64,000 nucleotides of DNA, taken from NCBI GenBank assembly GCA_033439265.1, contig JAVTVX010000027.1, positions 13,159,001 to 13,223,000 of the forward strand, given 5' to 3'. Below the pieces are notes generated by a model, which made no database searches, had not been told where the DNA came from, and saw only the letters and a list, made by a program, of their open reading frames with translations. Below, piece by piece: positions 45,677 through 56,286 of this stretch. Each line of letters begins with the position of its first letter. Position 1 is the stretch's first letter. The position numbers and the translations under genes are program-made. Source of the DNA: Dillenia suffruticosa. Its lineage: Eukaryota > Streptophyta > Magnoliopsida > Dilleniales > Dilleniaceae.

Positions 45677-46144
45677 ATAACTCTTTTCTTACACTAAAAA
45701 ACAAAAAAACAACAACTATGCATGCAAAACCAAACATGGGCACATACAAGTTACTACACCCAAATGTGGCATCTTAGTTCACACTCGTGGGAAAGATGTT
45801 GCAGTAATTTGAACGATGCTCCTACTATTATTTTGAGCTTCTATCATCGTCATCTTCAAGTTGAAAGGGTGACATAGATGAACATAAATGCAAAATAAGG
45901 CCACTGGTTGATAGGTGAAATTTCTTATTTGTCAAAAAAAGAAAGGCATCAAGAATTACATAGTGTTTATCAAAAAGTGCACAAGATTGATATGGGAAAT
46001 TTAGCATAATTGTCCGGTACTTAGCATAAGGAGGAAATCGAGACACCCGTGGGAGGAGAGCCTCTACCGCCACACAACATCAGGCATCTCTTCATATTAG
46101 GCCTCTCCGCTGGTGGAGAGCGGCCACCCTTATGGTGGGGAATC
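45677..46144. other. gap between the caulimovirid locus and gypsy-2
   Basis: No gene or repeat recognised. Somewhat higher G+C near 46030-46140. Confidence 0.5.
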
Positions 46145-46685
46145 TGTTAAGGATCTCAGCTAGAACCATAACTTCCGAGATTTTAGTGGAACTTAGTAGC
46201 TGTAGTTCCTTACTTTTGACAATGAGTGCATGAGGTAATCCTTCTACAAAGTCTTCTGCAGAAGATTAAAGAAGCGAAGAAGGATAGGATGAAGAAGAAG
46301 ATAGAGGGTAGAGAGAAGGAAAGAGAAGGAGAAACGGAAGGAGAAACAGAGAAACAGAGAAAAGGAGAGAGAGCAGAGAGGAAATGAAGAGAGAAGGTGA
46401 ATTGACTTCCAAATTCTTGTCTGTTTATTTCTCATTTAGGTTTCTCATTTAGGCATCTATTTACATTGTTGAACTGAAGCCAAAGTAGTTCTAACTTCTT
46501 CAACTAACTAACTGACATTTGGACGTCAGTTTGTTATTCTAACTAACATACATTGGTCTCCTGTATTCCTTCTACTGACAGCCTTTCGAACACTTCCTAA
46601 CTGATATCCTAACTTGCTATAACAGCTTGACAATCCTCTGCAGTTGGATTATCTCGACTCTAGTCATCTCTCTTAAGCTGCTACA
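46145..46685 (-). repeat. gypsy-2 3' LTR
   Basis: 541 bp. Read on the minus strand it begins TGTAGCAGC and ends TTAACA. Contains a purine/pyrimidine-biased internal stretch (46265-46390). Confidence 0.9.
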
Positions 46686-46708
46686 ATTTCTCCCCCCTTT
46701 CGAAAAAC
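46686..46708 (-). other. gypsy-2 polypurine tract
   Basis: On the minus strand GAAAGGGGGGAGAAA lies directly before the 3' LTR. Confidence 0.85.
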
Positions 46709-46718
46709 TTCTTTGTCC

Positions 46719-49700
46719 TCAAGGTTGAAATTGTGGAAATTGAGCTTTGATGAAATTCATATTCTCCCATGTAAACTCTTCAGGACTTAAGTTCACCCAC
46801 CTAACTAGCCATTGATTCACTGGTCTGCTATCTCTTAGAATGACTCTTCTCCTCAGTACTGCTTTTGGTTCCACAAGTATCTGTTTATCCATTCCTAACA
46901 AAGGCAAAGTAGACATAGTAGTTTGTGTATGACTTATCTTCTTTTTAAGAAGGGACACATGAAAGACTAGATGGAATTTAGACCGGATGGATTTTAGACT
47001 CTGCAGGGAGCTGTAATCGATAAACTATCTTGCCCACATTAGCTTATACTGGAAAAGGACCATAATACTTTGAAGATAGCTTCAATTGTTTCCTTACTTC
47101 CACTGAATGTTGCCTATAAGGCTGTAATTTGAGATATACCAAATCTCCTACCTCAAATTCCCTCTCAGTTATGTTGCAATCAACTTGAACCTTCATCCTT
47201 TTATGAGCTTTATGTAAATGCACATGCAGGATTTGAACTATAGTCTGTCAAGTCTAAATGAAGGTTGCTACAGCAGGTGTAGTTGAATCTAAGAAAGGAC
47301 CAATAGGTATAAATTTAGGCTTGTACCCATAAAGTGCTTCAAAGGGAGACATCTTAATACTGGAATGGAAACTAGAATTATACCACCATTTTGCCAAACT
47401 GAGCCATTTATGCCATTTATGCCACATTGCTAGTCTATCTGAAGTCAAACACCTGAGACAACACTCCAGACACTGATTATGCCTTTCGCTCTGCCCATCA
47501 GACTAAGAATGATAACCACTACTCATGTTGAGTTGAGTGTTTACCATTTTAAACAAATCTGTTACAATGGAGTCTGGCAGTCTATGTAACTTATAGACAT
47601 AATCCATGAACAATTGAGCTACTTGTGCTGCAGAATAAAGATGTTTCAAAGCCAAGAAGTGACTAAATTTAGTCAGTCTGTTATTGACCACCATTATGGT
47701 GTCATAGCCTTCTTATTCTGACAACCCTTCCACAAAAATCCATGCTTATTTAGGACCATGCCTGGGAAGGAATAGGGAAAGGTTGTAATAAACCTGGATA
47801 AGGGAGATTTTCATGTTTGTTCATCTGACAAACTTCGCATTCTTTCACAAACATGATCATGATTTCTTTCATTTTTGGCCAATAGAACATAGTTTTAACC
47901 CTTTGCAGAGTCCCTTTTTGTCCTGAATGACCCCTACAACAGAGCTAAGCATCTACCGGATCACTTTAGTTCTCAGTTGAACTCCCTTACCTAAGTAGAT
48001 CCTCTTCTTGTATCTCAAGATTCCATCCTGCAGTTGATAGTTACTGTTATCTCAGGCTGTAATAATAGTTGTACTATGATTGTTTGGCATTCCTCATCCT
48101 CTTTGTAGTTTTGAATGACTTCTTCCATGTACTGAGGGCGTATTACTATGGCTGCCATTAAGGTTTCTCCCTGTTGCTCCTCTGCGTATAGTTCTCTTCT
48201 CGATAATGTATCGGCTACTTTATTTTCCACCCCTCTTTTGTACTGTATTTCGTAGTTCAGTCCAAGTAGTTTAGTTAACCATTTATGCTACAAAGTATTG
48301 GTCAACTTTTGCTCCAATAGATACTTTAAACTCTGATGATCAGTTCTAATTATGAAATGATAACTCATCAAGCAGTGCCTCCATTTCTTGACTGCCATCA
48401 CTACAGCAATGAGTTCTTTCTTATAGTTGGACCTCCTTGGCTTCTCTATCCTAATGCCTTGCTCAAGAATGCAGTAGGCTGACCTTCCTGCATCAAGACA
48501 GCTCCCTACCATTTGGCACACGTATCTGTCTCAAGAATGAATGGCTTGGAGAAGTCAGGAAGCCTTATAACATAAGCTGAACTAATTGCTGCCTTGAGAT
48601 GATCGAAAGCTTGACTTGCTTCTGCATTGCATCTAAATGCCTCCTTTTTGAGTAAATCATTACGGGGCTTAGTGATCAACCCATAGCTCTTAATGAATCT
48701 TCTTTTATAGTCTGTCAAGCCAAGAAAACTTCTTTATGCCTTGACATCCACTGGTTCAGGCCACTTTACGATACATTCCACCTTTTGGAGATCTATTTTA
48801 ACTCCTTCTTCAGACACTATATGCCCTAGGTATTCTACTTGTGGCTGAGCAAACATACATTTTGATTGTTTGGCATACAGTTGATGTCTTCTTAGAGTTA
48901 GAAGAACACACTCAAGGTGTCGCACATGAGTTAACAAATCTAAACTGTATATCAAGATATCATCAAAGAAAACCAACGCAAATCTCCTGATGCATGGTTA
49001 AAATATTTGGTTCATTAAACATTGGAATGTAGTAGAGCATTTGTTAATCCAAATGGCATAACCAAAAATTTGAAATGCCTTTGGTGTGTCTACAATGCTT
49101 TTTCTCCACATCCCTTGGTTTGACCCTAATTTGACGGTATCCTGATCTTAAGTCAATCTTAGAAAAGAGCTTACAACCATGAAGTTCATCCAACAACTCA
49201 TCTATATTGGGGATGGGATACCTATCTTTCACAGTGAGGTCATTAAGCTGTCCGTAATCAATACAAAATCTCCATAAATTGTCTTTCTTTTTAACCAAAA
49301 GTATAGGAGAAGCAAATGAGCTATTGTTGTACTTGACTGTGCCATTGCTCAGCATGTCTTAGACCTGTCTTTCAATTTCAATTTTCTGTGAATGGGGGAA
49401 GCTTGAAAGGCTGAACTCTAGGTTTTAGGAGAATTACATGGTCATGTGATCTTTTAGGAGCTAAAGAATTAGGAATGAAAAATACATCTACAAACTACTT
49501 GAGAAGTTCAACTACACTCTGCTGCTGGAGTTGCTGTTGCTGCTACTACTATTGCTTCCCTTCTCTAATAGTGATTGTGGCATAACATTGCCGTTGTTGT
49601 GTCCTGAATTTCTTTGTTGTCTTCCCTCTAATCAGCCTCATTTTAGAGTTCTCCACCATACCCATTAGGACTACTTCTCCTTTTTCACTAGCCAATTTGA

Positions 49701-50075
49701 CTTGCAATAGTTTGAAGTCAAATGTAATAGGGCTATAATTAAACATCCAATTAACTCCTAGTATAACAACCCAATTCCCCAACTTAGGACTCTCAAATCA
49801 AATGAGAAGTTGTATCCTTGTATACCCCCTTTAACTCCTTTAACTTGGTTATTGTTGTTTACTTTGCTACCATCTGCCAATACAGCATGTAGTTCTTCAC
49901 TCTCTTCTTGTTTCGACTTAAGTTCTTCTATTAATTTGTGATTGATGTAGTTGTTTGTGCTTCCCATGTCTACTAGTACGGATATTCTTAGTCCTTGCAT
50001 AGTGTCTTGTATGGATATTGTTTTTCTTTGTAAAGGATTAGACAAAACACATAGAGAGACATCATAGGTTTTCAC
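46719..50075 (-). pseudogene. gypsy-2 pol remnant (PR, RT, RH, IN, chromodomain-like tail)
   Basis: Minus strand, right to left. The protease near 50000 has LVDMGSTNNYI, with the active-site threonine replaced by methionine. RT at 49355-48734 carries FASPILLVKKKDNLWRFC, FSKIDLRSGYRQI and FFDDILIYS near 48970. RNase H follows at about 48560-48180 with ETDTCAKW and a DALSRR-like ADTLSRRE. The integrase zinc region ECEVCQMNKHEN lies near 47840. In the core at 47694-47500 roughly 16 codons around the second catalytic aspartate are missing. The tail ends at 46719 with EEFTWENMNFIKAQFP, chromodomain-like. Multiple stops and shifts. Confidence 0.87.
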
Positions 50076-50079
50076 TTGA

Positions 50080-50617
50080 TAACTCTTCGTTGGTTGCCTT
50101 TACTTCAGATTCAAATATGTCTCCTTCTTCTGCAACTTGATCAAGTTTAAACTTATGAATTTGCAATGATGCCCTGTCACATATTTCTCTACACATCTAT
50201 AACAGAGGTTCTTGGCTCTTCCGTATTGTATTTCTTGATCTGTTATTATGGTATTTTTGTTCTTTGATGTTGTACCTTGAATCCATTCTTTCCCTCTAGC
50301 TGTACTACTCCTCTAAGCTGAGCTATTATTTGTCCCACTTCTATGTCCTATTCTAGTTTCATTAAAATCTACATTTCTGCTCCAACTGCCTATCTTCTAC
50401 TTATCGAGCTCTAAAGACTATTCTTGCAAAGTTATTATTTCAAAGGCTTGGAGTAGAGAGTTGGGTTTGAGCATCCACAGCATGGGCTTTATTTCTTCTT
50501 TTAATCCACAGATGAAATTCAATCAATGTAGGATTCTTTTGAGCCATCATTGACCACAATTCCTCAAACTTCTCTTGATAGTCTACCAGTGACTTCTTGC
50601 TGCAGTTTATTAAACTC
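50080..50617 (-). pseudogene. gypsy-2 gag, downstream part
   Basis: Continues gag on the left of copia-3. A knuckle of the form CYRCVEKYVTGHHC lies near 50212-50171, the CX2C...GHXC pattern also found in gypsy-1. The frame is shifted just left of the copia-3 insertion (target duplication AACTC at 50613-50617). Confidence 0.72.
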
Positions 50618-51073
50618 TGTTAAAAATAAGGGAGAAGATGAAGATAAGTCTCAAGGTATTCAACTTGAAAATATGATAATGTCATAAACATTGGGCCTTT
50701 TATTTTTTAATGTTCAGAATTTGACAACATATTTATGACCCAAAATACATTCAAAAACAAGCCCAATGAAGCCCAAAAATATGGAGAAAAGTCTAAGAGG
50801 TAAACCCAAATAGCTAGGGGCAGTTTGGGCAATGTATATTCCAACAGTCCAAAAACTAGCTGTTGGAATTCCTTGGGGTTTGAGCCCCAACGGGAATATT
50901 GACTTTGTTCTCTCTCTACTGGCTATTTTTCTCCCTTTGCCTATAAATAGAGCTATTGCTCTCCTTGTAAAAAAAAGAGGAAGATAATCTCTCTTCCTTT
51001 GTATCATTCTACTACATCAATAAAAACCAGAAGTTTATTAGATTTCTCTCTCTTCTTAGTCAAAAATCCAACA
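50618..51073 (+). repeat. copia-3 5' LTR
   Basis: 456 bp, TGTTAAAAAT...CCAACA, apparently identical to 55200-55655. TATA box and AATAAA lie in its last third. Confidence 0.97.
50942..50949 (+). promoter_or_regulatory. copia-3 TATA box
   Basis: TATAAATA within the 5' LTR in the context CCTATAAATAGAG, a textbook plant core promoter. It would direct the genomic RNA starting about 30 bp downstream. The copy in the 3' LTR is at 55524-55531. Confidence 0.8.
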
Positions 51074-54000
51074 TGGTATCAGAGCAAACATCGACTCCGG
51101 GGTTGGGAAATTCTCTTCCTCAAATCTCTTCCTTTCAAATCCAACTTTTCTCCCAAATTATTCTAAGCTCAACCAATTACTTCCAATGGGCTAGTCATAT
51201 CAGAAGATCTCTCAATGGAGCAAAACTTCTGTCTTTCATTACAAAAGATCCTATGGATCGGCTAGACCCACGATTTGATGAATGGAAGGAGCTGGATGAT
51301 CAAGTGTTCCTATTGCTAACAAGCTCCATGGATCAAGCACACAAAAATATGGTAATATGCTATCCGAGTTCCAAATCCTTATGGGAGCAAATGTATGGGT
51401 TATATGGTCAGGAATCAAACTTGAGCAGAATATTTGAAATACAAAAAAGGATTGCGACCATCCAAATGGAGGAGAAATCAATTACACAATTGTTCGGAGA
51501 ACACGAGGACTTATGGAATGAGCTCAACACATTGAGACCTCTCACAAGTGATATAAAAGTGCTGCAAAAGAGACAAGATGAAGACAAGGTGTTTTCATTG
51601 CTCTCATCACTCAATGAGTCATTTGTACAACTTCGACAGGAAATTCTTCGAATGAAAGAATTTCCATCATACCAAGAGACTCGATTTATGATTCAAAGAG
51701 CTGCAGCTTCTCAAAGGCTTGAGGAAAGCAATCAGTCCAAAAGTGAAGTTCATGGGTTCTCCACAAAGCAGAATGAGCAAGCTGCAAATAAGGCTCATCA
51801 GGGAATAAAAAAGGTGTGTTCTCATTGCAAAAAGTTGGGACATACCAAGGATGGTTGCTGGTTTCTTCATCCTAACCTTAAACCTGAGTTCATCAAGAAA
51901 AAAGAGCAAGAGAGGAGGGAGCAAAATGCTCAACCAGCTGCAAACAAAGCAAATCTGACATCTCAAAAATTAGGAAAATCCTCCTCAGGTACTTGCTCTA
52001 ACTCATCTGTTACTTCTTCAAAATGGTTGATAGATTCAGGTTGTGATCACCATATGGTCAAAGATAAGCAAAATTTTCAGAATCTTGAACCTCTCCTAGA
52101 ACCTAAAATGGTTAAAGTTGCGAATGGACATAATTTCAAAATTAAGCAAATTGGGGATGTTGAAATATTTGGAAGAAAATCAAAGGCCTTATATGTTCCT
52201 CAATTTACCTCTAATCTTATGTCCATTGGACAAGTCACTAAGGACTTAAATTGCAAAGCTATTTTTGACCCTCATTCTGTTGTTTTTCAGAATTTGGAGA
52301 CGAATCAAGTGATTGGTAGTGGTTCTATGCAAGATAACTTGTATTTTTGGAAACAAGATAGTTTTGTATTTTCTGCAATCCGAGAGGAAAGTTACCTCCT
52401 TTGGCATGCTAGATTAGGTCATCCTTCTATGCAAGCTTTGAAATGCCTATTCCCATCAAAAAATTGTAGTGATAGACATTGTGAAGCATGCATTTTTGGA
52501 AAGGAAACCCGAATGTATTATCCTATTTCTGAAACTCAATATAAAAAGCTTTTTGATCTTGTTCACTCGGATGTATGGACTTCACCTATGATATCTAGAA
52601 GGGGATTTAAGTATTTTATCTCATTTATAGATCATAAGTCTAGGTATACATGGGTGTATATGCTAAGATCAAAAGACCAAGTTTATGAAGCCTTCAAGTC
52701 CTTTTACAAGTATATTATAAAACAATATGAGGCCAACATTAAAATTCTTAGGACAGATAATGGTGGGGAATATATGAGCACTAATTTCAAAAATTTCATT
52801 GAGGAGAATGGAATTATTCATCAAACTAGTTGTCCCTACACTCCCCAACAAAATGGAGTTGCCGAACGCAAAAATAGACATCTCCTAGAAATAGCTAGAA
52901 CTATCATGTTCTTTGCTAATATGCCTAAGCGTTTTTGGAGTGATGCGGTTAGTACCGCAGCTCATTTAATAAATCGTCTTCCAACTAGAGTTCTCCATGG
53001 AAAATCTCCATTAGAGTTGCTTAGAAAAGACAAACCAAACCTCTCTCACCTTAGAGTTTTTGGGTGTATTTGTTATGTTCATATTCCTAGGCAGTTTAGA
53101 GATAAGTTAGATATCAAAGGAAGGAAATGTGTTTTTATTGGGTACGCTTCATTCCAAAAAGGATATATTTGTTTTGAACCTGACTCTAACAAGGTATACA
53201 CATCGAAAGATGTGATATTTGTAGAAAATGAATTCTTTTTTGCAGGAGAAAAAAATGAAGAAAATTCATCAAGCAATGACTTGCGAATCTTCTGCGATGT
53301 TCCCATAAATCCTCCTCTGGTTCCTCAAGAATCCAATGAAGGGAATTCACTTTCAGGGGGAGAAAACGAAGAGGGAGGAGTGGATGAGTCTGAAAATGAA
53401 GAGAACTCTTCCGAAGAAAGAGAAGAAGGCGAGGGATTACCTACCTTAGGAGAATCCGGAGACGAAACTAGACTGTCCTCTCCGCTGGCTCCTCCACTTC
53501 GACGTTCCACCAGATTGAGGCTTCCTCCCTCAGAGTGGATCAACAGAAGAGTTTATTACAATTCTAAGGTAACTCACTATCCTATTTCAAATTACTATTG
53601 TGTATCTAACACTTCCTCAAGCCATCAAGGGTTCTTGAGTGGCATTGACTCATCACAGGAACCTAAGGCTTTTGATGAGGCAAATACCAAACCCGAATGG
53701 AGACAAGCTATGCTTGAAGAACTAGATGCATTGAATAAAAATGGGACGTGGGAGATTACTACTCTCCCTAAGGGAAGAAAGGTTGTCGGGTGTAAATGGG
53801 TGTTCAAAATCAAGTATAAAAGTGATGGATCCATTGAACGCTACAAGGCAAGACTTGTAGCCAAAGGATTCACACAAACTTATGGAGAAGACTACACTGA
53901 GACTTTTGCCCCTGTTGCCAAAATGAAAACGATAAGGGTTTTGATGTCAATTGCAACCAATGGAGAATGGCCAATGTATCAAATGGACGTGAAGAATGCT

Positions 54001-55269
54001 TTCCTTCAAGGGGACTTAGACGAAGAAATCTACATGCAAATTCCCCAAGGGCTAGATGAGGATTCAAACATCAAGGTGTGTCGTCTTAAAAAAGCAATCT
54101 ATGGGTTAAAACAATCTCCTCGTGCCTGGTATGCAAAATTAAGTTCAGCACTTCTTGGTAATAACTTTAAGAAATCCATTAGTGATTCCTCCATGTTTAC
54201 TAAAGTTAACAATAAAGAAATCACTATTGTTCTTATTTACGTAGATGATATAGTTATTACAGGAAGTGATATGAATGGTATTGATCAAGTTAGAAATTTT
54301 CTTAAATCTACTTTTGAGATTAAAGATTTGGGAAAACTAAAGTATTTCTTAGGAATAGAGCTTGCCTATTCTCATAAGGGGCTAGTTCTATGCCAAAGGA
54401 AATATGTACTTGACCTTTTGCAGGAAACTGGAAAGGTAGGAGCTAAACCAGCAGCAACTCCTATATCCATAGCAGAACGAGCACAAGGTGATGAAGAAAT
54501 GTTCCAGGATATTCCTAGATATCAAAGACTTGTGGGGAGGCTCATCTACCTCACCATTACAAGACCAGATATCACTTATGCCGTCAGCTTAATCAGCCAA
54601 CGGATGCATGCTCCAAGGATTCAAGATTGGAAGGCAGCAGAAAGAATTCTCAAGTATTTAAAAAGCTCACCAGGAAGGGGAATTCTTATGAAAAACAACC
54701 ACAGCATGGAGATTTATGGCTACTGTGATGCAGATTGGGCTGGGGATGTCACGGACAGGAGATCCACCACCGGCTACTGCATGTTCGTGGGAGGAAATCT
54801 TGTAACATGGAAAAGCAAGAAACAATCTGTTGTATCCAGATCAAGCGCTGAGGCTGAATACAGAGCAATGGCAGCGGCTACAAGCGAAATAGTTTGGCTA
54901 AAGGCATTACTTGAGGAGATGGGATTTCCTACTATCGCTCCTATTCTTTTACATTGCGATAATCAAGCAGCTCTTCATATCGCTGCCAATCCAGTATTTC
55001 ATGAAAGAACGAAGCACATTGAGGTTGATTGTCATTTTGTTCGAGAAAAATTAGAAAACAAGACAATTTCAACCTCATATGTTAGAAGTGAAGACCAGCT
55101 AGCTGACATTTTCACTAAGGCAACAACTGAGAAACATCTTCAGCACATCCTTAGCAAGTTAGGGTCCATAGACATCTATGCACCTAACTTGAGGGGGAGT
55201 GTTAAAAATAAGGGAGAAGATGAAGATAAGTCTCAAGGTATTCAACTTGAAAATATGATAATGTCATAA
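51073..55269 (+). CDS. copia-3 gag-pol polyprotein (1398 aa), intact
   Basis: One uninterrupted frame for particle, protease, integrase and RT/RNase H of a Ty1/copia element. Gag comes first (STNYFQWASHIRRSLNG near residue 37), with zinc knuckle C249-C252-H257-C262. The protease motif LIDSG has its catalytic aspartate at residue 321. The integrase has a GAG-pre region (LLWHARLGH, CEACIFGK) and catalytic triad D500, D562, E598, the last two spaced D-35-E. RT carries MDVKNAFLQGDL and Y1056-V-D-D. RNase H carries C-D-A-D-W with D1219/D1221 and SSAEAEY with E1260, and ends with KHIEVDCHFVREKL. Length is normal for a single-frame plant copia element. The listed start lies on the LTR/primer-site junction; the next in-frame ATG is inside gag and would remove conserved sequence. 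The stop lies in the 3' LTR, so the last 23 codons are LTR sequence. Confidence 0.96.
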   Translation: MVSEQTSTPGLGNSLPQISSFQIQLFSQIILSSTNYFQWASHIRRSLNGAKLLSFITKDPMDRLDPRFDEWKELDDQVFLLLTSSMDQAHKNMVICYPSSKSLWEQMYGLYGQESNLSRIFEIQKRIATIQMEEKSITQLFGEHEDLWNELNTLRPLTSDIKVLQKRQDEDKVFSLLSSLNESFVQLRQEILRMKEFPSYQETRFMIQRAAASQRLEESNQSKSEVHGFSTKQNEQAANKAHQGIKKVCSHCKKLGHTKDGCWFLHPNLKPEFIKKKEQERREQNAQPAANKANLTSQKLGKSSSGTCSNSSVTSSKWLIDSGCDHHMVKDKQNFQNLEPLLEPKMVKVANGHNFKIKQIGDVEIFGRKSKALYVPQFTSNLMSIGQVTKDLNCKAIFDPHSVVFQNLETNQVIGSGSMQDNLYFWKQDSFVFSAIREESYLLWHARLGHPSMQALKCLFPSKNCSDRHCEACIFGKETRMYYPISETQYKKLFDLVHSDVWTSPMISRRGFKYFISFIDHKSRYTWVYMLRSKDQVYEAFKSFYKYIIKQYEANIKILRTDNGGEYMSTNFKNFIEENGIIHQTSCPYTPQQNGVAERKNRHLLEIARTIMFFANMPKRFWSDAVSTAAHLINRLPTRVLHGKSPLELLRKDKPNLSHLRVFGCICYVHIPRQFRDKLDIKGRKCVFIGYASFQKGYICFEPDSNKVYTSKDVIFVENEFFFAGEKNEENSSSNDLRIFCDVPINPPLVPQESNEGNSLSGGENEEGGVDESENEENSSEEREEGEGLPTLGESGDETRLSSPLAPPLRRSTRLRLPPSEWINRRVYYNSKVTHYPISNYYCVSNTSSSHQGFLSGIDSSQEPKAFDEANTKPEWRQAMLEELDALNKNGTWEITTLPKGRKVVGCKWVFKIKYKSDGSIERYKARLVAKGFTQTYGEDYTETFAPVAKMKTIRVLMSIATNGEWPMYQMDVKNAFLQGDLDEEIYMQIPQGLDEDSNIKVCRLKKAIYGLKQSPRAWYAKLSSALLGNNFKKSISDSSMFTKVNNKEITIVLIYVDDIVITGSDMNGIDQVRNFLKSTFEIKDLGKLKYFLGIELAYSHKGLVLCQRKYVLDLLQETGKVGAKPAATPISIAERAQGDEEMFQDIPRYQRLVGRLIYLTITRPDITYAVSLISQRMHAPRIQDWKAAERILKYLKSSPGRGILMKNNHSMEIYGYCDADWAGDVTDRRSTTGYCMFVGGNLVTWKSKKQSVVSRSSAEAEYRAMAAATSEIVWLKALLEEMGFPTIAPILLHCDNQAALHIAANPVFHERTKHIEVDCHFVREKLENKTISTSYVRSEDQLADIFTKATTEKHLQHILSKLGSIDIYAPNLRGSVKNKGEDEDKSQGIQLENMIMS
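51074..51085 (+). other. copia-3 primer-binding site (tRNA-iMet), overlapping the start codon
   Basis: TGGTATCAGAGC directly abuts the LTR. The last A of the LTR plus its TG form the ATG that opens gag-pol. Confidence 0.95.
55188..55199 (+). other. copia-3 polypurine tract
   Basis: CTTGAGGGGGAG immediately before the 3' LTR, inside the gag-pol frame. Same motif as in copia-1. Confidence 0.9.
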
Positions 55270-55655
55270 ACATTGGGCCTTTTATTTTTTAATGTTCAGA
55301 ATTTGACAACATATTTATGACCCAAAATACATTCAAAAACAAGCCCAATGAAGCCCAAAAATATGGAGAAAAGTCTAAGAGGTAAACCCAAATAGCTAGG
55401 GGCAGTTTGGGCAATGTATATTCCAACAGTCCAAAAACTAGCTGTTGGAATTCCTTGGGGTTTGAGCCCCAACGGGAATATTGACTTTGTTCTCTCTCTA
55501 CTGGCTATTTTTCTCCCTTTGCCTATAAATAGAGCTATTGCTCTCCTTGTAAAAAAAAGAGGAAGATAATCTCTCTTCCTTTGTATCATTCTACTACATC
55601 AATAAAAACCAGAAGTTTATTAGATTTCTCTCTCTTCTTAGTCAAAAATCCAACA
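55200..55655 (+). repeat. copia-3 3' LTR
   Basis: 456 bp, apparently identical to the 5' LTR and followed by the target duplication AACTC. Contains the last codons and the stop of gag-pol. Confidence 0.97.
55601..55606 (+). terminator. copia-3 polyadenylation signal (3' LTR)
   Basis: AATAAA about 50 bp before the end of the 3' LTR; the 5' LTR copy is at 51019-51024. It lies downstream of the TATA box, as needed for a terminally redundant RNA. Confidence 0.65.
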
Positions 55656-55660
55656 AACTC

Positions 55661-56232
55661 CTCCACTTTATCTCTAATTCCTTTCCCTTCGAATCTGTAA
55701 CAAAGCAGCTTAGCAAATTCATCCCATGCTATGTCTTTCTTTGTCCTCTTTAAGCCCTGGAACCATACTTCTGCTTTCCTATCCAAATACATTTCTATTG
55801 TTTCCACCCATATCTGCATTGGTATGTGATAAACAACAAAAGATTTGTTGCATTTCCTCAGCCACGCTTGAGGATTGTCTCATGCAAATATAGGTCGTTC
55901 AACTCTAGGATGACTAGGCCAAGATCCTGTTTGATTGACTTCTTTCTTGGAAGGTCCTGACTCACTCTCGCTCTTTCCATTATTAGGAGTAGGCAAGATT
56001 GGTGTTCCAAGCAATCTTTGTGCTTCAATATCCTCATCTCTCCCATTTTCGATGATAGAGCATTAATTCAAGAGTTCATATCACTCAGGATAGTATCCCA
56101 TTTTTGGTTTTGATCATTCATAGTCTGGTAAAGGTCCTCTATCTGTTTACTGACCTGACGTCAATGCTCCCTAGCTTCCATTACCATTTCTTGTATTTTG
56201 GTTACCATTTTCTTGAATTGTTCATCATTCAT
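55661..56232 (-). pseudogene. gypsy-2 gag, upstream part
   Basis: Possible start at ATG 56232 (MNDEQFKKMVTKIQEM), coiled-coil-like, soon with stops. A Retrotrans_gag-like piece with WVETIEMYLDRKAEVWFQGL and WDEFAKLLCYRFEGKG (55819-55661) is cut by copia-3. Confidence 0.75.
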
Positions 56233-56270
56233 TCTGCCATTGAGTCCTCCCTACAACCAAGGATTGTAAA

Positions 56271-56282
56271 GCTCTGATACCA
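56271..56282 (-). other. gypsy-2 primer-binding site (tRNA-iMet)
   Basis: GCTCTGATACCA, i.e. TGGTATCAGAGC on the minus strand, four bases inside the 5' LTR. Confidence 0.9.
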
Positions 56283-56286
56283 ATTT

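Larger units (their letters stand above)
50618..55655 (+). mobile_element. copia-3: intact, very young Ty1/copia retrotransposon
   Basis: 5038 bp inserted into gypsy-2 gag, with a perfect target duplication AACTC (50613-50617 and 55656-55660). The two 456-bp LTRs show no difference by eye, and the same 97-residue antisense frame appears in both. Primer site, purine tract, TATA box and poly(A) signal are present. A single frame encodes gag-pol with all catalytic motifs. This is the only element in the window that looks competent for its own movement. Identical LTRs imply very recent insertion, or less likely gene conversion between them. Confidence 0.97.

Noticed and set aside
50714-51007. 97-codon minus-strand frame, repeated identically at 55296-55589
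   Set aside because: It is antisense sequence of the copia-3 LTR and appears twice only because the LTRs are identical. No protein family recognised.
52018-52060. DSGC instead of DSGA at the copia-3 protease as a defect
   Set aside because: Cysteine after D-S-G is a common variant in plant copia proteases, so it is not evidence of inactivation.
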